Source: Planctomycetota bacterium (GTDB lineage Bacteria > Planctomycetota > Phycisphaerae > Sedimentisphaerales > SM23-30). Taken from it: a stretch of DNA of 6,095 nucleotides. The stretch is from positions 3,011 to 9,105 of the forward strand of contig JAKJEP010000055.1 in assembly GCA_022705365.1 (NCBI GenBank). Reading direction: 5' to 3'. The position numbers and the translations under genes are program-made. Shown one piece after another: positions 1 through 4,739 of this stretch. The notes under the pieces are model-generated. The model had not been told where the DNA came from, searched no databases, and saw nothing but the letters and a program-made list of their open reading frames with translations. Position 1 is the stretch's first letter. Each line of letters opens with the position of its first letter.

Positions 1-546
1 CGCCTCAACCAAACCTAAAACCAGGACCAGAATCCCGGTGGTTCCCTGCAATAAATTTTTCCTCAGCGGTTCAATCGGAAAAGTGCTTCCCCTCTCACCC
101 GCCCGCAGCGCCTGATGCATTGCCTCCGCCTGTTGGGGACTTACCAGTATAATGTAGTTTTCGGTTGTCGGCAGGTATAGAATGTTTTTGCCGGTCGTAA
201 GAAATATCAGCGCCTTGTCGCCGCCGCGGGTCCGAAACCAGCCTTCCCGGTATGGGCCGATGGCACTGCCATTGGTGCGCCTGGTCAATTGCAGGTCCGG
301 CTCTTGCGATATATCGACTATTCTAGCCCGCTCCACCGCCAGCTTGTCCCACGCAATTGTCCGTCCGTATAAGCACCCGCTAATCCGCAGCCCCTCCGTC
401 TCCAGCGTAAAGCTCGCCCGACCGGCGGAATAAAAAACATATCCCAGAAAAACCGTTGTTCCCGCCACCAGCAAAAAAATCAATCCGAACAGTATCCACA
501 TCCACTTCCCCCGGCCCGGCTGAATCATAAAAATCTGCTTATCCAT
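1..546 (-). CDS. Membrane-anchored bacterial PH-domain protein (bPH_5-like), C-terminus beyond the window edge
   Basis: The frame starts at ATG 546-544 and stays open for 182 codons to the window edge, so the C-terminus is missing. An AGGA lies about 6 nt upstream of the ATG. Residues 1-16 are a short polar, cytosolic-looking stretch. Residues 17-40 are a hydrophobic segment (WILFGLIFLLVAGTTVFLGY), probably a membrane anchor. Residues 44-148 resemble the small bacterial PH-like fold (DUF1648/bPH_5 group): a strand with ETEGLRISG, an I-A-W-x-K-L turn, a G-P-Y-R-E-G-W-F motif around 97-104, then LYLPTTENYIILVSP followed by a helix QQAEAMHQAL. A second hydrophobic stretch begins near residue 169. 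The cellular role of this family is largely unknown. The gene lies 60 bp downstream of the XylR-like gene on the same strand with no visible terminator between, so co-transcription is possible. The domain call rests on pattern recognition only. Confidence 0.72.
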   Translation of the reverse strand, partial: MDKQIFMIQPGRGKWMWILFGLIFLLVAGTTVFLGYVFYSAGRASFTLETEGLRISGCLYGRTIAWDKLAVERARIVDISQEPDLQLTRRTNGSAIGPYREGWFRTRGGDKALIFLTTGKNILYLPTTENYIILVSPQQAEAMHQALRAGERGSTFPIEPLRKNLLQGTTGILVLVLGLVEA

Positions 547-606
547 AGGTTATCCTGCTCTGATTTATAGGGTCTTAATCGCAGTCGTTTCCCTCCGCCC
601 TTTATT

Positions 607-1815
607 TCAGGTATTCTGCTTGCGGTATGCCAGCGGCCGGATTCCCATCTCCTCCCGGAAATACCGCGACAGATGGTCAATATTGGTAAAACCCGCCTTC
701 AGGGCAATCTGCGAGACCGACCAGTCCGTTTCCAGCAGCATCCGGGCCACCAGGCTGGAGCGCGTCCGTTTGATCTCGCCGAAAATCGACCGCCCGATCT
801 CCTTGCGAAACCGCTTTTCCAGGACCCGCCGGGAGATGGCGGTGGCCTGTACCACATCATTGACCTGGATGGCTTTCCTGGCGTTCTGCCGGATGAAACG
901 GATGGCGGAGGCCACCTCCTTATCTTCAATCGCCAGGATATCCGTGGATTTGCGGGTTACCACGCGCGACGGCCTGGCCCAGATGGTCTGGCCGGTCATT
1001 TTTTCGCCCGCCATCAGCCGGTCCAGCAATTCCGCCGCCTCGTAGCCGGCCCGTTCGGCATTGAGCACCACGCTGGACAGCGGCGGCTCCGACAATTCAC
1101 AGACCAGATCATCATTATCCACCCCGATTACCGCAATCTCCTCCGGTACATTCAGATTGGCCAGCTTGCATGCCTCGATAATCTGCTGGGCGCGGTCATC
1201 GTTGCAGGTCATAACTCCCACCGGCTTGGGCAGTTGCCGCAGCCAATCGGCCATAATGCCCAGCTCCGCCTCCCAGGTCCGTTTGTTTTTCTCCGCCGGC
1301 TGGCGGTAAAACTGTACCGTAAAACCGGCCTGCGTCAAATTTTCCTGAAAACTCTCGCCCCGTTCCGCCGACCAGCGCAAATCATCCAACCCGCAATAGG
1401 CAAAATTCCGAAAGCCCCGTTCCAGCAGATGCTCCGCCACCATCTTCCCGATCCCCGCACAATCCGACATAATCGCTGGAAACACCCGGTTCTGCTCCAC
1501 GGCGGAGCTGGCAATGATAATCGGCACCGCCATATTCAGGATTTTTTTGTGGGCCTGCGAATCCTGGACCCCAAAGCCGTCATAACTCCACCTCTCCAGC
1601 CGGGAATCCCGCATGATGATCCCGTCGGGCTTCCACCGCTCGATCCGCTCGTGGGTAATCCGCTCCTCCTGGTCGATATCATCATACAACGGGGGCCGGC
1701 GATAGAATGACCAGGGGCCGTGCAGCCGGGCATAGCTGGCGATCCCCGCCAGCAGACCCCGGCCATACGCCCGGGAACTTTCTATCAGCAGCACGATTTT
1801 CGGGATGCGGGGCAT
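607..1815 (-). CDS. XylR-family (AraC-type) sugar-responsive transcriptional regulator
   Basis: This is a 402-residue protein with the architecture of E. coli XylR (about 390 residues). A periplasmic-binding-protein/LacI-like sugar-sensing domain occupies roughly residues 6-285, and an AraC-type DNA-binding domain roughly 297-400. Visible marks are IESSRAYGRGLLAGIASYAR at the N-terminus, CNDDRA (204-209) and GVDNDD (231-236), which match ligand-pocket and hinge motifs of XylR relatives. Two helix-turn-helix units follow, about 317-343 (VNDVVQATAISRRVLEKRF) and 366-398 (SQIALKAGFTNIDHLSRYFR). ATG 1815 is preferred because an AGGT sits 9 nt upstream. A TTG at 1824 would extend the protein by three residues but abuts that AGGT with no spacing. 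The ligand cannot be read from sequence. The neighbouring oxidoreductase operon suggests a sugar or sugar derivative. Dyads upstream suggest autoregulation. 'xylR' itself is not claimed, since xylose specificity is unproven. Confidence 0.93.
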   Translation of the reverse strand: MPRIPKIVLLIESSRAYGRGLLAGIASYARLHGPWSFYRRPPLYDDIDQEERITHERIERWKPDGIIMRDSRLERWSYDGFGVQDSQAHKKILNMAVPIIIASSAVEQNRVFPAIMSDCAGIGKMVAEHLLERGFRNFAYCGLDDLRWSAERGESFQENLTQAGFTVQFYRQPAEKNKRTWEAELGIMADWLRQLPKPVGVMTCNDDRAQQIIEACKLANLNVPEEIAVIGVDNDDLVCELSEPPLSSVVLNAERAGYEAAELLDRLMAGEKMTGQTIWARPSRVVTRKSTDILAIEDKEVASAIRFIRQNARKAIQVNDVVQATAISRRVLEKRFRKEIGRSIFGEIKRTRSSLVARMLLETDWSVSQIALKAGFTNIDHLSRYFREEMGIRPLAYRKQNT

Positions 1816-1824
1816 AAAAATCAA

Positions 1825-1828
1825 CCTG
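1825..1828 (-). promoter_or_regulatory. Ribosome binding site that decides the regulator start
   Basis: AGGT on the minus strand lies 9 nt before ATG 1815 and directly adjacent to the alternative TTG at 1824-1822. The spacing favours the ATG. Confidence 0.55.
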
Positions 1829-1849
1829 AAATTTTTATTTATATAATAT

Positions 1850-1877
1850 TTTATACTATTATGTATAAATAAAACAA
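1850..1877 (-). promoter_or_regulatory. Putative promoter of the XylR-like gene
   Basis: On the minus strand TTGTTT (1877-1872) and TATAAA (1855-1850) are 16 bp apart, predicting a start near 1843 and a leader of about 28 nt. The region is very AT-rich, so chance matches are likely. The left arm of the 1876-1898 dyad touches the -35, which would suit autoregulation. Confidence 0.35.
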
Positions 1878-1898
1878 ATATGTCCTAAGTACATATTT
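1876..1898. promoter_or_regulatory. Candidate operator 1: inverted repeat upstream of the regulator gene
   Basis: Arms AAATATGT (1876-1883) and ACATATTT (1891-1898) are perfect 8-bp reverse complements with a 7-bp spacer. The right half also contains AAGTACATATTT (1887-1898), which matches the second site at 1931-1942 in 11 of 12 positions. The dyad touches the proposed -35 of the regulator promoter. Assigning it to the XylR-like protein is inference. Confidence 0.4.
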
Positions 1899-1930
1899 CA
1901 AAATACTTTACTGGTTTTTTGGTTTTATCA

Positions 1931-1942
1931 AAGTACATACTT
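1931..1942. promoter_or_regulatory. Candidate operator 2: AAGTA-CA-TACTT dyad
   Basis: A perfect inverted repeat of 5-bp arms with a 2-bp centre. It lies 44 bp, about four helical turns, from the related AAGTACATATTT at 1887-1898, and ends 4 bp before the -35 of the rightward promoter. The paired, roughly in-phase spacing suggests a shared binding protein. Confidence 0.4.
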
Positions 1943-1945
1943 GCC

Positions 1946-1973
1946 TTTGACGAAATTTATGATATAGTATAAT
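1946..1973 (+). promoter_or_regulatory. Putative rightward sigma70-like promoter
   Basis: TTTGACG (1946-1952) is followed by a perfect TATAAT at 1968-1973. Spacing is 15 bp from TTGACG or 16 bp from TTTGAC, slightly short of the 17-bp optimum. The predicted start is near 1980. No protein gene on the plus strand begins close downstream; the first is at 2752. A hairpin with a T run follows at 1986-2034 instead. Confidence 0.45.
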
Positions 1974-1979
1974 TGTTAT

Positions 1980-2034
1980 TACGATGACAGGATAGCCAAA
2001 GGGTTTAATCCCGCGGTGATGCCTGTCTTTTTTT
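1980..2034 (+). ncRNA. Candidate short structured RNA ending in an intrinsic terminator
   Basis: A plus-strand transcript from the 1946-1973 promoter would start near 1980 and end in a T7 run (2028-2034), giving about 55 nt. Nearly all of it folds: GACAGG (1986-1991) pairs with CCTGTC (2022-2027), AT with AT, GCC (1995-1997) with GGT (2015-2017) and GGG (2001-2003) with CCC (2010-2012), around a 6-nt loop. It is convergent with the NYN gene and complementary to that gene's last 30 bases. It matches no RNA family I recognise. The T7 is also part of Lys codons of the NYN gene, so coincidence is possible. Confidence 0.3.
1986..2034 (+). terminator. Imperfect hairpin plus T7, terminator-like on the plus strand
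   Basis: A 42-nt inverted repeat (outer arms GACAGG and CCTGTC, inner arms GGG and CCC) is followed directly by seven T on the plus strand. On the minus strand the same stem covers the NYN stop codon, but the sequence after it is ATCGTAATAACA with no U run. It is therefore a weak terminator for the NYN gene itself. Confidence 0.4.
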
Positions 2035-2499
2035 ATATTCTAATTTTTCCCGCAAATCGTTCATTCCCATAATATAACCAGAGTATTTACGCAACAAAGA
2101 CGAATACCCATTTATATCGGGAACGATAATTTTCTCTAATTTATCATTTTTTTCCAGATATTCGATCAAACAATAAAAATCCCCATCACCGGAAACAATC
2201 ACGGCCTTTTGGTAATTTTCATATTCGATCATTGCTTTTAAAACCAGTTCCGTATCCACGTTTCCCTTAATTTTTCCGTTAATATCCAATGTAGGTTTGA
2301 AAACCAAAATAAACCCTGCCTCCTGCAAGACCGTGTAGAGGGATTGATTGGTACTTACATAACCAATGAAATAATAGGCATTTTTAACCTGGAATTTCGA
2401 ATGTAAGTAATTGCGAAATTTGGCGTAATCAATTTTCCATCTTTGTTCGCAAATCGCACGATATACATTTTGGCTGTCGATAAAAGCAAAATTTGCCAT
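2005..2499 (-). CDS. NYN-domain protein (LabA/DUF88-like, PIN-fold), putative ribonuclease
   Basis: The 164-residue protein is essentially one NYN domain, the PIN-like nuclease fold. Visible motifs are FIDSQNVY with D8 and N11, KGNVD (78-82) with D82 followed by a helix TELVLKAM, and VSGDGDF (102-108) with D105 and D107. These supply the acidic residues expected for a metal-dependent RNase active site. The C-terminus is short and basic (EYKKRQ). No extra RNA-binding or OST-HTH domain is seen. RNase activity and target are inferred from the family. ATG 2499 is preceded by AGGA 12 nt upstream, a rather long gap. The gene counts 33-35% GC in two sampled 60-base lines, against about 60% in the flanking genes. 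It has its own promoter at 2560-2587. It interrupts a sugar locus with which it has no obvious functional link, suggesting horizontal acquisition. Confidence 0.85.
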   Translation of the reverse strand: MANFAFIDSQNVYRAICEQRWKIDYAKFRNYLHSKFQVKNAYYFIGYVSTNQSLYTVLQEAGFILVFKPTLDINGKIKGNVDTELVLKAMIEYENYQKAVIVSGDGDFYCLIEYLEKNDKLEKIIVPDINGYSSLLRKYSGYIMGMNDLREKLEYKKRQASPRD

Positions 2500-2500
2500 A

Positions 2501-2512
2501 AAAGTGTACTTT
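2501..2512. repeat. AAAGT-GT-ACTTT dyad overlapping the NYN leader
   Basis: Perfect 5-bp arms around a 2-bp centre, just upstream of the NYN start. Read on the minus strand it contains AAGTACA, the same 7-mer that starts the candidate operators at 1887 and 1931. It could be a third, weaker site or an AT-rich coincidence. Confidence 0.25.
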
Positions 2513-2559
2513 CCTTGCTTCGCTTGTTTTTTCTATGAGTAAAACGCCTATCCAGCTTT

Positions 2560-2587
2560 ATTATAAAAAACTATCCCTTAAAATCAA
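2560..2587 (-). promoter_or_regulatory. Putative sigma70-like promoter of the NYN gene
   Basis: On the minus strand TTGATT (2587-2582) and a perfect TATAAT (2565-2560) are separated by 16 bp. The predicted start is near 2553, giving a leader of about 54 nt before ATG 2499. Confidence 0.55.
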
Positions 2588-2650
2588 ATTTTAACATTCG
2601 CAAAATCACTAAAAATAAACGTAAAATGGCGATTATTTGAGGGGAATTTT

Positions 2651-2677
2651 TTTATACTGTACCTTACTCAGTATGAA
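2651..2677. promoter_or_regulatory. Candidate operator over a possible -10 of the rightward operon
   Basis: ATACTG (2654-2659) and CAGTAT (2669-2674) are perfect 6-bp inverted arms around a 9-bp spacer. After one mismatch the symmetry continues with TT and AA. TATACT (2653-2658) is a possible -10, although no good -35 lies 16-18 bp upstream. This suggests either a regulator-dependent promoter or a site where binding blocks RNA polymerase. Confidence 0.35.
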
Positions 2678-2739
2678 GTATCCTATTGAAAGGTAAAAAA
2701 TACTCACAGAATAGGAACAGCCGGTCCAATACTCAAATC

Positions 2740-2745
2740 AAGGAG
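2740..2745 (+). promoter_or_regulatory. Ribosome binding site that decides the DUF1080 start
   Basis: AAGGAG lies 6 nt before ATG 2752. An upstream in-frame TTG at 2686 would add 22 polar residues ahead of the signal peptide and is therefore rejected as the start. Confidence 0.85.
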
Positions 2746-2751
2746 CAAACA

Positions 2752-3369
2752 ATGGTTAAAAATCTTTTTCTTTCGGTGTCCTTGCTTACCCTGGTTCTGT
2801 TAATCGGGTGTGAAAAAACCCTGCAAGATCAATCGGGCGGTTATAAAAAGCTATTCAACGGCAAAGACCTCACCGGCTGGCGGGCGGACGGCGGGGCGAT
2901 ATGGAGAGTTCAGGACGGCCTGCTGGTCGGCACGCAGGGTGAAAATAACGCCCCCGGCGATCTCTTCACCGAAAATGTCTATCAGGATTTCGCCCTGAAA
3001 GTTGACTACCGGGTGGTATGGCCCTGCAACAGCGGCGTCTGGTTCCGCTACCAGTCCCCCGAAGTAGCCTATCAGGCGGATATATTGGAATATCAAAATC
3101 CGGAATGTTATTCCGGTACTCTGTATTGCCCGAGCAAGATGTTCCTGGCCATGAATACCGACAAAGCCCTCGTCAGCCGCGACGGCTGGAATACCCTGCT
3201 GGTCCAGGCCCAGGGGGATCACCTTCAGATCTGGCTGAACGGCCGCCAGGTCGCCGATGTCCATGATACCACCACCGCCTCCGGTACCATCGGCTTCCAG
3301 GTCCACCCCGGCCAGGAGTTCGGCCCGATGAAAATCATGGTCCGTGACATACAGATCAAACCGCTATAA
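2752..3369 (+). CDS. DUF1080 / 3-keto-disaccharide hydrolase family lipoprotein
   Basis: The 205-residue protein begins with a lipoprotein signal peptide, MVKNLFLSVSLLTLVLLIGC. LIGC is a lipobox and C20 the lipidation site, so the mature protein should be membrane-anchored outside the cytoplasm. The rest is one DUF1080 (PF06439-type) concanavalin-like beta-sandwich. It shows LFNGKDLTGW (34-43), WRVQDGLLVG, NSGVWFRYQ (93-101), the YQADILEYQ core strand (107-115), DGWNTLLV, and a GTIGFQVHPG...VRDIQIKPL ending (178-205). Characterised relatives cleave 3-keto-glycosides made by C3 dehydrogenases of the Gfo/Idh/MocA family. Two such oxidoreductases follow immediately, starting 26 bp downstream, so the assignment fits its context. 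Substrate and linkage cannot be read from sequence. It is a minimal single-domain member. Residue 113 (E) sits where many relatives appear to have Asp in the 'QILD' strand, which is worth checking. Confidence 0.9.
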   Translation: MVKNLFLSVSLLTLVLLIGCEKTLQDQSGGYKKLFNGKDLTGWRADGGAIWRVQDGLLVGTQGENNAPGDLFTENVYQDFALKVDYRVVWPCNSGVWFRYQSPEVAYQADILEYQNPECYSGTLYCPSKMFLAMNTDKALVSRDGWNTLLVQAQGDHLQIWLNGRQVADVHDTTTASGTIGFQVHPGQEFGPMKIMVRDIQIKPL

Positions 3370-3395
3370 ATTCCAAATACCCATAGGAGAATACC

Positions 3396-4715
3396 ATGTC
3401 CGTGAAAAAAACCAAACCAACCCGACCTACCCGACCTACCCGCCGCACATTTTTAAAACAAGCCGCCGCCGCCATTGCCGCGCCGTACTTTGTGCCCGCC
3501 TCTGCTTTGGGACGCGATGGCCGGGCAGCCCCCAGCGAACGTATCCTCCTGGGTGGAATCGGCCTGGGCGGCCGGGGTTCGGGGGTGCTTGGCTGGATGC
3601 TGCCGGAATCCGATGTGCAGTTTGTCGCCATTTGCGATCCGTGGAAGCCGCGCCGTGAGGCCATCAAAAACATGGTCGATAGCCGCTACGGCAATCAGGA
3701 CTGTGCCATGTATAAGGATATCCGCCAGTTCCTGGCGGAACGGACCGATATCGATGCCGTCCTCATCGCCACCGGCGACCGCTGGCATGCCACCGCCTCC
3801 GTACTGGCGATGCGGGCCGGCAAGGATGTGTATTCCGAAAAACCATCGTCCATGACCATTGCCGAAGGCCAGGCGGTGGTCGAAGCCGCCAAACATTATC
3901 GGCGGATATACCAGACCGGCACACAGCGGCTCAGCGAGGGCAACTTTACCTTTGCCAACGAGCTGCTCCGCACCGGCCGGCTGGGCCAGATTCATACGGT
4001 TCGCGCCCACCTGGCACCCTGGGACGCCGCTGAAATGCGGCATGACTGGCTGCCAGCCCAGCCCCTTCCGCCCGCAGAGGAAATGGACTGGGACCTGTGG
4101 CTGGGACCTTGTCCCTGGCGGCCTTTTAACCAGGAATATGTCAATGGCGGCTGGCGCGGACACTATGATTTTCACACCAGTTGCATCGGCGAATGGGGCG
4201 CCCATACCATAGCCCAGTGCCAGGTCGCTATTGGCGCCGCGAATACCTCCGCCGTCGAGTATCAATATGTCAACAACGAAAGCGGCGATGGTATGGTCAC
4301 GCGGTATGAAAACGGCATCCAGATGATCCTGCAGCGGGAAGGCTGGTACGGCTCTTGCGGCGTCCGCTACGAAGGCACTGAAGGCTGGGTTTCCGTGGCC
4401 GACGGCTATTCCAAACCCGATGTCTCCTCGCCGGTTTTGCTGGAGGATTTCAAAAAACTGGTCAACGGTTATATGACCCGCACCCAGCGGCCCATGAGCC
4501 ATGTCCGCAACTTTTTTGACTGCATCAAGTCCCGTCGGCCGACCGTGTCCAATCCGGAAATGATGCACCGCTCCATGACCACCGTCCATGCCGCCAATAT
4601 CTGCATGTGGCTCAAACGCGATATGCGCTATGACCCCGCGAAGGAAGAATTCATCAACGACCCGGAGGCCAACCGCCTGCGCAGCCGGGCGATGCGGGAG
4701 CCGTGGATTATTTAA
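3396..4715 (+). CDS. Tat-exported Gfo/Idh/MocA family oxidoreductase (first paralogue)
   Basis: The 439-residue protein starts at ATG 3396 with AGGAG 6 nt upstream. The N-terminus is a twin-arginine signal: R16-R17-T-F-L-K, a hydrophobic segment (about 19-33), then P-A-S-A with likely cleavage after A37. A Rossmann NAD(P) domain follows with GIGLGGRG (54-61), the strand end AICDP with D81, GDRWH (127-131) and YSEKP (146-150), whose K149 is the expected catalytic lysine. The C-terminal alpha/beta substrate domain includes DFHTSCIGEWGAH, with H270 the likely conserved histidine, and VRYEGTEGWVSVAD. The C-terminus DPEANRLRSRAMREPWII is typical of the PVC subfamily. As with Zymomonas glucose-fructose oxidoreductase, Tat export implies a folded, cofactor-loaded enzyme acting in the periplasm. 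C3 oxidation of a sugar or glycoside is inferred from the DUF1080 neighbour. The signal peptide n-region carries a P-T-R triplet repeat. Confidence 0.92.
   Translation: MSVKKTKPTRPTRPTRRTFLKQAAAAIAAPYFVPASALGRDGRAAPSERILLGGIGLGGRGSGVLGWMLPESDVQFVAICDPWKPRREAIKNMVDSRYGNQDCAMYKDIRQFLAERTDIDAVLIATGDRWHATASVLAMRAGKDVYSEKPSSMTIAEGQAVVEAAKHYRRIYQTGTQRLSEGNFTFANELLRTGRLGQIHTVRAHLAPWDAAEMRHDWLPAQPLPPAEEMDWDLWLGPCPWRPFNQEYVNGGWRGHYDFHTSCIGEWGAHTIAQCQVAIGAANTSAVEYQYVNNESGDGMVTRYENGIQMILQREGWYGSCGVRYEGTEGWVSVADGYSKPDVSSPVLLEDFKKLVNGYMTRTQRPMSHVRNFFDCIKSRRPTVSNPEMMHRSMTTVHAANICMWLKRDMRYDPAKEEFINDPEANRLRSRAMREPWII
3421..3438 (+). repeat. Tandem 9-bp repeat in the Tat signal n-region
   Basis: CCCGACCTA occurs twice in tandem (3421-3429, 3430-3438), with degenerate flanking units. 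It encodes a P-T-R repeat directly before the twin arginines. The repeat is in frame, so copy-number change would alter only n-region length and charge. Confidence 0.6.
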
Positions 4716-4739
4716 ATAGAATCCGACCGAAGGAACGTT

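Larger units (their letters stand above)
2500..2751. other. AT-rich divergent intergenic region
   Basis: This gap holds no convincing gene. It contains the NYN promoter on the minus strand and, on the plus strand, a possible TATACT -10 (2653-2658), a dyad at 2654-2674 and three TACTCA copies (2665, 2701, 2730) ahead of the DUF1080 gene. Two tiny plus-strand frames (19 codons from 2535, 7 codons from 2673) lack ribosome binding sites. Confidence 0.6.

Noticed and set aside
182..433. 83-codon plus-strand frame in the left end
   Set aside because: The minus strand here encodes a coherent membrane plus PH-like domain protein with a ribosome binding site, so the plus frame is a shadow.
673..1710. 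Long plus-strand open frame opposite the XylR-like gene
   Set aside because: It lies entirely within the regulator gene on the other strand, has no recognisable domain and no ribosome binding site.
1851..1972. 9-bp inverted pair TTATACTAT / ATAGTATAA as transposon ends
   Set aside because: The arms are pure promoter-like AT sequence about 100 bp apart with no transposase or target duplication. They coincide with -10-like elements.
1980..2499. Type III toxin-antitoxin system (RNA antitoxin plus RNase)
   Set aside because: Known type III systems have repeated RNA units upstream of and co-directional with the toxin gene. Here the candidate RNA is single, convergent and at the 3' end.
2535..2594. 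19-codon plus-strand frame in the intergenic region
   Set aside because: It has no ribosome binding site and lies across the NYN promoter on the other strand. Its lysine-rich content is what AT-rich DNA gives by chance.
2673..2696. Seven-codon leader peptide frame (MKYPIER) before the operon
   Set aside because: It has no ribosome binding site, no codon run suggesting attenuation, and no terminator hairpin after it.
2686..2751. Upstream TTG start for the DUF1080 gene
   Set aside because: It would put 22 polar residues before a clear lipoprotein signal peptide. ATG 2752 has AAGGAG at ideal spacing.
3453..4589. Very long open frame antisense to the first oxidoreductase
   Set aside because: It mirrors a strongly supported gene, has no family motifs, and the same kind of antisense frame lies opposite the second oxidoreductase (4806-5930). 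That is the expected result of GC-rich codon use.
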